Translations under genes and position numbers: made by a program | Shown: one piece after another, positions 27,301 through 39,300 of the stretch | Position numbering within the stretch: the stretch's first letter is position 1 | How the letters are laid out: each line of letters starts with the position of its first letter | The notes under the pieces: generated by a model | Told to the model about the DNA's origin: nothing | The model's input: only the letters and a program-made list of their open reading frames with translations | Databases searched by the model: none | NCBI GenBank assembly: GCA_035236585.1 | Contig: CP141132.1 | Span: 56,393,880 to 56,457,879 of the forward strand | Direction: 5' to 3' | Source: Warburgia ugandensis | Taxonomy: Eukaryota > Streptophyta > Magnoliopsida > Canellales > Canellaceae | DNA length: 64,000 bases

Positions 27301-30300
27301 GTTGAAACTATCTTTAAACTCTATCTTGGGGTTTACATCTGGTAGGACGATGAAATTAAAGGGTATGATTGAGGGTAAGGAAGTGATAGTGTTGATCGAC
27401 AGTGGGGCTTACCACAACTTCGTCTCTACCCAGCTAGTCAAGGATCTGGGGCTAGCAGTGGATAAATCGCGCCGATTTGGAGTGCAAGTGGGAGATGGCC
27501 ACTACATCCAAGAAGAAGGCATCTGTAGAGAGGTTCGATTATAGATACCAGGGGTAATGGTGATCCAAGATTTTCATCTTTTTGATCTAGGGGAAGCAGA
27601 TATAGTATTGGGGATCAAATGGCTGGGATCTTTGGGAGATATCTCTGCCAATTTCCGTGATCTGACCATGCGCTTCAAAATAGACGATCGGCAGATCATC
27701 TTGAATGGGGACCCAACTCTTTCTTGTTCTTTAGCATCTTTCAAATCGATTCTTCGAGTCATGCCGAGGGCAGAATTTGGGTGTATGATTGAATATAAAG
27801 GCATGGAAGTCAATAAACGCCAGCCCCAAGAGGAGGACAGAGCAGTCACTGACTCTATCTTACAGCAGTTTCTACATGTGTTTGATCAGCCTCTGGGATT
27901 GCTAGTGGCATGTTCTCATGACCATGCCATTAGGCTGGTCGAAGGAACTCAGCCCCCTCATAGTAGGCCATATCGATATCCGCATGTGCAGAAAGATGAA
28001 ATTGAGAAAATTATCAAGGAAATGTTGAATTCAGGCATCATTCGACCCAGCAAGAGCCCTTTTTCGAGTCCTATGCTTTTGGTCAAGAAGAAAGATGGAA
28101 GTTGGAGATTTTGTGTGGACTATAGGGCTTTAAATAAAGTGACAGTGCTTGACAAATTTCCGATCCCAACCATAGATGAATTGCTGGATGAATTGGGTGG
28201 TGCTACCATTTTTTCAAAGCTGGATTTAAAATCAGGCTACTATTAGATTCGAATCAAAGACGAAGACATAGCAAAAACTGCCTTTCGAACTCATGAAGGG
28301 CACTATGAATTTTTGGTTATGCCTTTTGGGCTAACCAATGCACCGGCTACTTTTCAGGCATTGATGAACGAGGTATTTCGTCCCCATCTCCGCAAATTTG
28401 TATTGGTTTTCTTTGATGATATTTTGATATATAGCAGAACTCTTTCTCTTCACTTGGAGCATATTGTTATTGTCCTAAAGTTGTTGGAGGAACATAAGCT
28501 TATTGCCAATAGAAAGAAATGTTCCTTTGCACAACTTTCTTTGGAATACTTAGGACATATTATATCTGCCAAAGGGGTCGAAGCTGACGAGTCCAAGATA
28601 GCATGTATGTTATCATGGCCCAACCCAAAAGACGCCAAGGCGCTGCGTGGATTTTTAGGTCTCACGGGATATTATAGAAGGTTTGTCAGAAACTATGGAA
28701 TCATTGCTGCTCCATTAACTAGATTACTCAAGAAAGATGGCTTCAGTTGGACTGGAGAAAGTTAGTAAGCATTTGAAACATTGAAAATAGCCATGACAGA
28801 GGTTCCTGTATTAGCCATACCTGATTTTTCAAAAATCTTTATGCTGGAAACAGATGCATCAGGAAAAGGGATTGGTGCTGTCCTCATGCAAGAGGATAGA
28901 CCAATTGCTTTCTTCAGCCAGTCTCTCTCTCCAATCACAATCCAAATCAGTTTATGAAAGAGAATTGATGGCTATAGTGCTGGCAGTGCAGAGATGGAGA
29001 CACTACCTCATGGCCAGAAAATTCATCGTTCATACTAACCAGAAAAGTTTAAAGTTCTGCATGGATCAACAATTATTAAATGAAGAACAGCAGAAGTGGC
29101 TGACTAAACTCATTGGCTATGATTTTATCATTCAATATAAGCAAGGATCAGAAAACCGAGTAGTGGATGCATTATCCAGGAGGTAGGAGTATACCACCCT
29201 CAACAATGCAAATAGCAAAACAAAGGAGGAAGAAACGACCAATGGTGGATCACAGCTTAATAAAGAGGACGACCTATTATTATAGCATCTTGCCCTATCC
29301 ATTGTTCGATGTGATGATTTGGATTCTTTAGCTGCTGAAGTACAAAACGATCCTCACATTCGTCATATTACTCAGGACATATTGGCAGATCCAGACAGCC
29401 AACCAGGGTATACACACAAAAGAGGCCTTTTACTATTTCATGGCAAGCTAGTTATCCCAAGATTGTCATCTCGCATTCCGACCTTCTTACAAGAATTCCA
29501 TTCCACTCCAAGAGGAGGGCATTCAGGGATTACACGTACTTATAAACCCATATCCCAGGTACTTCATTGGGAAGGAATGCGACAGGATATTCAAAATTTC
29601 GTATCCAGTTGTGATGTCTGTCAAAGAAACAAATATATGGCTACTAAACCAGCAGGTCCTCTTCAGCCTCTTTCCATTCCCCAGGAAGTTTGGAGTGACC
29701 TATCCATGGATTTCATCAGTGGGTTACCTAGAGCTCATGGTTATGACACGGTGTTAGTAGTTGTTGATCGCTTATCTAAGTACAGGCATTTCATTCTACT
29801 CAGTCATCCCTACACAGCCAAAGAGGTAGCCAACCTCTTCAACAAGGAAATGGTTCAACTACATGGTTATCCTAAGTCCATTGTATCTGACAGAGATAGA
29901 GTTTTTATCAGCCAATTCTAGACTAAGCTGTTTAAACAGGCAGGCACTGCCCTCAAGATGAGTTCTTCATATCATCCGCAAACGGATGGATAGACAGAAG
30001 TGGTAAATAGATGCTTGGAGACCTATTTACGATGTTTTAGTGGTAACAAACCAAAGTCCTGACCAAAATGGATCTGTTGGGCAGAATATTGGTACAATAC
30101 CACTTACCAACATTCAGCAGGAATGACTCCATTCCAAGCTCTATATGGAAGAGAACCACCCAAGTTGCTGACTTTTACAGGGGGAGAGTCATTGGTGGAG
30201 GAGGTTAATCAACAAATGGCTAACCGTGATTCTATTCTAAGTGAACTCAAGAACAATTTAGAGGCAGCTCAATTGAAGATGAAATGACAGGCGGATATAC

Positions 30301-33300
30301 ATAGACGTCCTCTCCATTTCCAACCAGGAGACTGTGTCTATTTGAAGCTCCAACCTTATTGTTTCAAATCCCTATCAGCAAAGTCCAATGAGAAACTACG
30401 ACGCCGTTATTATGGTCCTTATGTTGTCCTAGAAAAGATTGGACAAGTAGCTTATAAATTAGAGCTCCCACCACAGTCGAAAATCCATCCTGTTTTTCAT
30501 GTATCCCAACTTAAATCTGCCAATGAACCTACTATAAAGCCGCAACCCATACCACAGACCTTGATTGATGAGTTGGAAGTGAATGCATACCCCGCAGACA
30601 TCAAAGAGATTAGGCAGGCTACTAATTGACAATATGAAGTACTGATTCAGTGGGAAAATCGTCCAAACCATGACAACACATGGGAGCCACTGGAGGACAT
30701 TCTCAAGCAATTCCCTGACTTCTACCTGGAGGACAAGGTGCACCTGATAGGGGGGGTATTGTTACATCAACAAAACCTAAAGAAAAGAGATTTGACAGTT
30801 ATTACACAAGAAGAAGTAAAGAACAAAAATAAACAACAGACAGTTATATTGGTTTACCAGCTGTAGAGATAGTTACTTTGTTGGTTAAATCAAAAGGTTG
30901 TTACGAATGGAAGGAGGGGAGGACATAAGAAGAGAGGGAGAACAGAAAGAGGGGAGGAGGATTGAAGGATTGAGTGGAGGTTCTAGCTCCTTGAAAGCTA
31001 GAGAATTGTAATCATAGATCCTTGTATACAAAACAGTGTAATCATAGAATCTTGTATACAGCAGAACCTACAGAGTTCTGCATTCTTTCTTTCTGAGTGG
31101 AATTGAAATTCTGTATTCTAATCTTTTGGAATTTGAATTCGATTGAAGTTTCTATCGGTATACCTAGTATAAGATAACTAAGTTTCCCTTGAAAGCTTAG
31201 ACAAGGAATTCATAGACCCAAATACCCCCTCCATGCATTTATATCATCCTGCAGAGCTCCATTTAGATAGTAAGATATTCCAACAGAAGGAGTTCTCGTC
31301 TTAGTTTCTTCAAGTAAAATAAACAGAGAATATCCTGAATCACCAATAATTAAATCCATGTTTACATGCATAGGCTGGATATGACCTGCAGTAACATATA
31401 CGGACACCCACATGTCATTGAACCTATCCATTGACTTCAGGAACCTGCATTTGAAATATCACAGGAATGAATAAGTTGTAAGAGACGGAACAGGAAACTG
31501 GCAATAGTGGATCATGTCCCAATTTCTTCATGGCAATAAAGGTGTCAGAGCAAAAATGGTGATACAACTTACATAGCACTAGTAGTCCATGCAAGGTCCT
31601 GAACAATATCCAGGGCTGCGTGTAATATGAATTGGTGCTCATGAGCAGCTTCTTCTATCTATAGATGCAGGTATAAAGTCTTAATATAATCATATTGACC
31701 ACAGTCAACAAATTGATTCTAAAGGCAATGCACAAAATAAACCAAATAGAAGCAACTGAGAACCCTGAAACATTAGAATGTCCTGAGCATCAAATATTGT
31801 CAAAAATAAAATTTTAGAACATATTATACCACAAAAGTCATCAAATTTGAGAACTACACAACAAAAGCAGGTGCTCAACCAACCACATCAAAACTAATGT
31901 GAAATCAAAATTTCTGTAAGTGACATATAACTCATTACAAGATGTCATATCATATGATATCTTAAGGTTAGTTTTAATAAATATAATGGCATACAGATGA
32001 ATCAATTAAGCTACAACAAAAAGTTTGTTGAATGGACATCTCATGACTGCCCTATGCATCTAATTCATACCTTACATAGATTGAAACTAGGTTGATTAAC
32101 ATCGAAACAGCCTCCCACCTTTGAGGTTCTTACTGAAAGTCAACATAAATATCCAAACTCTAAATTAATATTTCAAACAGTTATAGACTACAAGTGCAAC
32201 AGCAACACCCTAATCCCACATCCCTCTCTCTCAAGTATCACATTTCCCTAGCCTCAAATGGCATCCTCAATTTCTCATTAAAATCTAACCCTCCTTTCTT
32301 ACAGATCTCTCTTTCTAGACAAGAAATTCAAAGGAAAAGATAATAACCAAAACTGGAAAGAATACCAGTGTAAGTGTTGGAGAGCTTTTCTCATATTCAT
32401 CTTATGAAGAATTAGAATACATATGGACTAATTCACAAGATTTTCCCAAAAAAGAAAAAAGAAAAAAGAAAAAAGATAACAACAAAATAAGAAGAAGACA
32501 AATATTTTACTATTAGTCCTTTTTCTTCAGAATACTAAATAAGCAGATTCATCATCATCATCAAGACCTTTTCCCAATTAGGGGTCGGCCACATGAATCT
32601 TATTCCTCCATTCCTCTCTATTAAGTACCATGGCTTCATTTAGTCCCAAAGTTTTTAAATCTTTTCTCACCACTTCTATCAACGTTCTTTTAGGCCTTCC
32701 CCTTGCCCTTTTAGAGCCTTCTACTTGCATTGCCTCTCTCCTTCTAACTAGAGCTGTTTATGGTCTCCTTTGGACATGTCCAAACCATCTAAGTCTAATC
32801 TCCCTCATCTTGTTACCTATTAGTGCTACCCCTAAGTTTTCTCTAATGTTTTCATTCTTAATTCTATCCTTTCTTGTCTTACCACTCATCCATCTCAACA
32901 TCCTCATTTATATGATTCTCATCCTATGAACATGATGCTCCTTAAGTGCTCAACACTGATCCATAGAGCATGACCGGCCTTATAGCCATCTTATAGAATT
33001 TTTCTTTTAGTTTGAGTGGCACCTGCCGATCACACAAAACTTTAGTTGCACATCTTCATTTGTTCCAACCTGCTTCGATTCTTTGGGTAACCTCCCTCTC
33101 AATCTCTCCACTATAATGAATCATTGAACCTAATTACCGAAAGTAGTCTTTTACGAGGACTTCTTGGTTATCAATCTTAATTGGTGTTCCACTCCTACTA
33201 CTCTTCATGCTAAAATTGCATGCCATACATTCTGTATTAGTTCGGCTTATTTTAAATCCTTTAGATTCTAATGCTTCTATCCATAACTCTAGCTTTATGT

Positions 33301-36300
33301 TTACGCCCTCCCTTATCTCATCAAATAAGACTATATCATCTACAAATAGCATGCACCATGGAATCTCCTTGTGGAGATGTTTTGTTAACTCATCCATAAC
33401 CAACGTGAAAAGGTATGGGCTCAATGCCAATCCTTGGTGCAATCCTACAATAACAGGAAAATCATTGGTCTCGCCACTAGTAGCCTTAACATTTGTTATT
33501 ACTCTCTCATATATATCTTTAATTATGTCTAAATATCCCCACGAAACCCCTTTCTCGCCCAGCACCCCCATATTAACTCTCTCTAAGGACTCTATCATAA
33601 GCTTTCTCTAAGTCGATAAAGACCATGTGGAGGTCATTCCTTCTCTCCCTATATTTCTCTATCAATTATATTAGTAAGAAAACAGCTTCCATGGTAGACC
33701 TCCCAGGTATGAAACCAAACAGGTTCTCTGATATACTTGTCTCATGTCGTAGCCTCTTCTCAATCACTCTTTCAAAATGTTTCATAGTGTGGCTCATAAG
33801 TTTGGTCTCTCGATAATTAGTGCAGCTCTATGTCTCCTTTATTCTTATAAATTGGTACAATAGACCTTTTCCTCCATTCATCCAGCATTTTCTTTGATTT
33901 TATAATCTTGTTAAACAACTTGGTCAACCAAACTACTCCAATATCTTCATATGCTTCCAAACCTCTATTGGTATACCATCGAGCCCCATGGCCTTTTCTT
34001 ATTTCATCTTTTTCAAGGCCTCTTTCACTTTAGGTATTCTAATTCTACATTCATATCTATAATGTCCAATGTTATTTAGGCTTACAATATTTTCAATCCT
34101 TATATTTTCAAAGCCATTGTCATTTAACAATTTTTGGAAGTAAGTTTCCCGGCTTTGTTTGATCTCGTCATCTTTGACTGGTACCCTTTGACCATCACTT
34201 CTAATGCACCTAACATGATCTAAGTCCTTACCCTTCTGTTCTCTAATTTTTGCAAGTTTAAACACATCTTTCTCACCTTCTTTTGTTCCTAGTCTATTAT
34301 AGAGGTCCTTTCTCACCTTCTTTTGTTCATAGTTTTCATTATATTTAGTCTTTTTCCATGCTTTAAAACACACCAGTTTTTCTTTAATAACTTTTTGCAC
34401 TGTTTCGCTCCACCACAATGTTTCCTTTACTAATTGCCTTTTACCTTTAAATATTCCTAAGATATCTTTTGTCACTTCCTTAATGGACTCAGCCATATTA
34501 ATCCACATAGTGTTTATTTCTATTTTATAGTTCCAATTTTCTTCTACCATCAACTTATTTGTAAATGAGGTTATTTTCTCTCCTTTTTAAGTTCCATCTC
34601 TTAGTTTTTGGATACCTATTAAGTTCATTTCCTTTCTTTCATCTTTTAATATAGATATCCATAACCATTAAGCTACGTTATGAGGTTAAACACTCACTGG
34701 GTATCACCTTACAATCCTTACACATTGATCTTTTAGTATTCCTAAGTAGAAAAAAGTCTATTTGGCTTTTATAAAGTCCACTTTTAAAGGTTATTAGGTG
34801 TTCATCCCTCTTCTTAAAGAATGTGTTTGCAAGAGCCAGGTTATATGACAAAGCAAAATCGAGGATAGTTTCCCCTATCTCATTTCATTCACCTATACCA
34901 TACTCTCCATGTATCCTATCATATCCTCCCTTTTCTTTTCCTACATGGTCATTTAAGTTTGCTCCTATAAATATCCCCTCAATGTTAGGAATTTCTTGCA
35001 TGACTCCATTTCTTTCCAAAACTATCTTAGCAGATTGTTCAAATTAAAATTCTACAAGTTAAACATTATATTAAATAAATAGAAATGCTAGGCCGAAGGT
35101 CCTACACAGAACTTCCCTACAAGCACTTCTCACTTTTTCCATGAAGGGGCCCACCTTTGAATGATCCCACCAGCTCATCTAATTGCTTTAGCCCTAGATA
35201 TCTAGTATTTCAAACAGCAAACAGACGGGATAAATCTAGCATCTGAAAAAGTAGCTTTTCATCATCAGTAATAAACAATTATGAAATTTATATAAACAAC
35301 AGTCTAAATGCAAGTCCCAAACAAATGGATTTTAGAATGCTAAGCTCATGCAGCCATTGTGAATTTTTGTTTATGAGATATTCAAAGGATGGCCTTTTCA
35401 TGAAAAAATGAGGGCGCTTCCAAGGACGTGCTTTATAAAACCTTTGGCCTAGCATACCTCTTAAATAAAAACATGAAAAAAAACCTTCTGTAAATATTTT
35501 TCACTACTTTTTTATCTATCCAATAACAACAAAAGAAAAGAAAAGAAAATTCCAAATCATATATAAAAGAGAATTAGCAAGACTGAAAATACAAAAGAAA
35601 AATAAGCACGCTTTGCTATATGTATCCTTTGTGTTCTCCTACTTTTTGCGTTATAGGAAAAAAAAGACGCCATAAATTTTAAAACTAACCATCGAAAGTA
35701 AAAAGAAAAAAGAGGCAGCCTGGTGCACGAAGCTCCTGCGTATGTAGGGTCAGGGGAAGGGGCGGACCACAGAAGGCCTATAGCACGTAGCCTTACCTTG
35801 CATTTTTGCAAGAGGCTGTTTCACACCTCAAACCTATGACCTCCAGGTCACACAACCACAAACTGAATTCCACATAAATACTTGTACTTTATTGGATCTT
35901 TTGAAACTAAAACTTTAAGACTTTGAAAGGAAAAATTCCTAGTTTTCAATATATTTCCTAGCCTTCCTTTGAAACATAAAACTAAACTGAAATGGATGCA
36001 AAATAAACTATGGTTCAGCAAAAAAGAGGAAAGAGAAGGACCAGAAAAGGAAACAACAATTCAAAATTAGGAAAATAAGTAAAATGCAGCCCCGGTGCAT
36101 GTAGCTCTCGCATATGTGTGATGTGGGGGAGGGGCAGACCACAAGGGTCTATAATATGAAGCTTTACCTTGCATTTTTGCAAGAGGCAGTTTCCACGACT
36201 TGAATCCATGACGTCAAGGTCACATGACAACAACTTTACTATTGTGCCAAGGCTCCCATTCTAGAGTTTAAAAAATAAGCATTGTCTGAAAACTAGCCAA

Positions 36301-39300
36301 GTCACTTAATGACTTATCTAGAAAGATTCAGTTTTACCATGCCCAAAGGTTTTTCCCTGGTACAAGTTTGTCTTGGAGCATCCAAGTAAATAAAACTTGA
36401 CCAGATCGATCATTGATTAGTACAAACTGATTTGGTTATGCATTGAGCAAGTTCTAGTCAGGTCTTGAATGTCAAGAGACTAGAAGAAACCTATGCATGG
36501 GTGACTATAATCTATAGGAAAGTGATCCCACAAAAGAAATCGATAAGGTGGACATTTCCTAACTGAAACCTTAAAAGAATGCACAAAGAAACCTAGAAAA
36601 GCCCTCAAGGTGTTGATCCTTTCATTAGAAATCAATAATCACGTTTTAACCCTAATTATGATATTTAAACGAGAAAACATAAACAAAAGACTAAAATTCC
36701 CCTACTTCAGACACTTATGGAGGGCAGAAACATCAAAAACAAATTTGTAAAAGTAAAGTAAAAGGCTCCTAGCTGCCGTTGTCTTCAATTGTAATCATTC
36801 TTCCTAGCTTTGGGTCGATCTAAACTACCTAAACAGGCTTGGACATACTTCCCTACCTCAGTGCCCACCATTTGGAGAGAACTCGTCCTAGTTACCAAAG
36901 GAGATTCACAAGTAATGTCAATGAAGTAAGCTTTGTTAATCCAAAAATACACTTTCTCAATCTCTATAAGCTCTTCTGCAAATTTTTGCATAAGAAGACA
37001 GAAACACCCCTCTACTTGAAAAGTTCTAGCCCGGTCCTTGGTTCTCATAGGAGACAAGCTTTTCCTCATAGTAGTTGGCAATCCTTTGTTGATATCCATT
37101 TTGTATCCAAATGGCTAGATAGAGATTTGATGAGATGTTGCATTCAGCCCCACGTCGTGAACCACAACTTAAGGTACAAGATTCTTGTCATAACCACTGT
37201 CCACTGTAACCTTACATACCAGCTCCTTCACATTGCATTCAGTTTGGAACATTCTATAGCACTGTGAATATGGCAGATGTTGTTTGCTAGTGTTTAAACA
37301 TCTCTCTTCTACCCAAAAACTTCTCCCACCAGCTGTGGAAGCCCAATGTGCATCTCCTAGTACATCATCCTCCATGTTGCCATTGAAAACTTGTTTATTT
37401 TACTTCGACCCCAAAACATGAAATAATGATACAAGCATGTGGCCGTAGTAGCATGTTAGGCGTTAAATCTAAATCTTCAATCTGCATGTTTGGAGGAAAA
37501 AAGCTTCTAGCATTTTAGCAAATCCTTGTGGAAGGATGATGGAATCCCCAATTCTAGTTCTTTTGCCAAGACTAGGGCTCTCCCAAAGGGCATTTGTGTT
37601 TATATAAATGCTCACATCAAGCATCTATGTATAAGTGTGGTGGGAGACTAGGAGAAACTTTAGGAAAAAGTCTCCCCCACGATGTTAGCACTTCAACAAG
37701 CACCAATAGAAACAGTTTAATTTAAATACTTGATTTTCTCATAATCACTTTAGGTTTTCACATCAAATAACTTTCTGAAATACAAATATAGAAGACTTGA
37801 TGTGCCAATGTGAGCTGCATTACGACTTTCATTTAAAAAATCTAACAACCATCACTATCCAAATCATCTGCTACTGGTCGAGATGTTCATCTTCTTGCTG
37901 GACAACATCATTGTCTACTCTAATGCGTGGCTGCAAGCAATTACCAGAGATTCCCATAATTAATTATTTACCATGGGTTATGCATAAGTGCGAGGCTACT
38001 GATTCTGTGGCCGTACTTGTCGTGTTTGCTACACTTGCGCTACGCAGCTCTTTTGAAATGTAACTGAGAAATGTTCAGTATTGATTTGAAATATGCACTG
38101 AACTTTCCCCATAGTCACTTCTTTCCCTTTATTATGCGCCTCATCAAAACTTGAGAAATCCTTTGTATAAAACCTCCCAGCTGATTGCTCTCTTTGGGAA
38201 ACCAATTAAGTCTTCTTTTTTTTCTTTCTTTCTTTTTTCTGTGCTTTCATGAGCAATTGAATAGCTTCACTTACATTCCAAACTTTCTGCCTAGCTACTC
38301 TCTCCTGTAAACTAGTTTCGACCCTCCAATAAACCTGGCAAGCTTTTGTGATTCAGTCTTGAACACTTCATAGTAAGCAGAGAGCCTCAAAATCTCATTG
38401 GCATAATCTAAACACCTCGCATGCCTTGTAGACAATTCGAGTATCGTTAAAACAACTAGTTACAATCTCTATGAATGAATTGCATCCTTAACAATCTCTT
38501 CATGCGTGCAAGGATGCGATTGGTGTCTTCCCGAGACCGGTATTTGTCACTTGAAGTTGCTCTCACTATGTACATGCTCTTCCTTCGAGGTTGTACGTCA
38601 CCACTTGGCTTTCTAATGTACTAGGGTATTGCCATGATTGAAAAAACACTCAACTTTTACCAGCCAATCGAAGTAGTCCTTAAGGTGGAGTTGGCTGTTA
38701 ATAGATGGAAGGGAAGCATGCTGAGGGGCAATCATGTTTCTTGTTGTTGTACGCCTGGAACAAGTGTTGGATGAGTAGTCAGTTGATTCACAACACATGC
38801 TGGCTGAACCCTAATCTTTTACATATTCGCTATCTATGAAAGTACTCCACCACATGCCCATTGCAGGTAGGAATAATTCATTGATGCTGGATTTGCAGAT
38901 TCGTCATTGCCTCAGGCATCCAATGCACAGAAGTTTGCAAACCTTGCAGAGTTTCTAAAATACCTCCCAAAACAGGACTATTTTCTTGAAAACTAGCACC
39001 TTCTTGATGCATGTCAGAAGCCATCATAGAGATCTTCTTGTTCTAACACCATTTAATGCAGTCGGATATCGATCGAGCAAAGATGTTCTACTAAAATCTC
39101 AAAAAGGTGTACAAAGAAACCTTACAAAAGCCCTCCTTTCATTAGAAATAAATAATAATTACATTTTACAAACCTAATTGTGACAATTAAACATGACCAC
39201 TCCAAAAAAAAAAAAAATAGAACTTATGATATTCACTCATGAAAACATAATCAAAAGACTAAATACCCCTACTTAAGACCACTTATAGAGGGAATAAACA

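Larger units (their letters stand above)
25765..31157 (+). mobile_element. Ty3/gypsy chromodomain-type LTR retrotransposon, complete but inactivated
   Basis: Structure 5' to 3': LTR, Met-tRNA primer site, gag, protease, reverse transcriptase, RNase H, integrase, chromodomain-like tail, purine run AGGGGGGG, LTR. GTATA flanks both sides (25760..25764 and 31158..31162), a 5-bp target duplication if the LTRs begin TTGTTAC; the canonical TG start is one base inside. The two LTRs differ at about 16 of 398 positions by eye count, mostly transitions, so the insertion is moderately old. It sits antisense in TRAPPC2 intron 3. Pol carries many stops and a frameshift, so it cannot move by itself. Confidence 0.95.
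22680..31382 (-). other. TRAPPC2 intron 3, probable U12-type AT-AC intron
   Basis: In gene orientation the intron begins ATATCCAG (31382 downward), close to the minor-spliceosome 5' consensus ATATCCTT. It ends TTATCATAC at 22680. A near-consensus U12 branch site, TTCTTTAACT, sits at 22703..22694, putting the branch A 16 nt from the 3' end, inside the normal short range. No GT-AG pair joins exons 3 and 4 in frame, whereas the AT-AC pair does so exactly. The intron is 8.7 kb and carries a gypsy element, an RTE fragment and two SINE copies. Confidence 0.75.

Noticed and set aside
31210..31382. Reading through exon 3 to a GTAAAC donor near 31360
   Set aside because: It would add residues that do not match the family and leave exon 4 without an in-frame acceptor.
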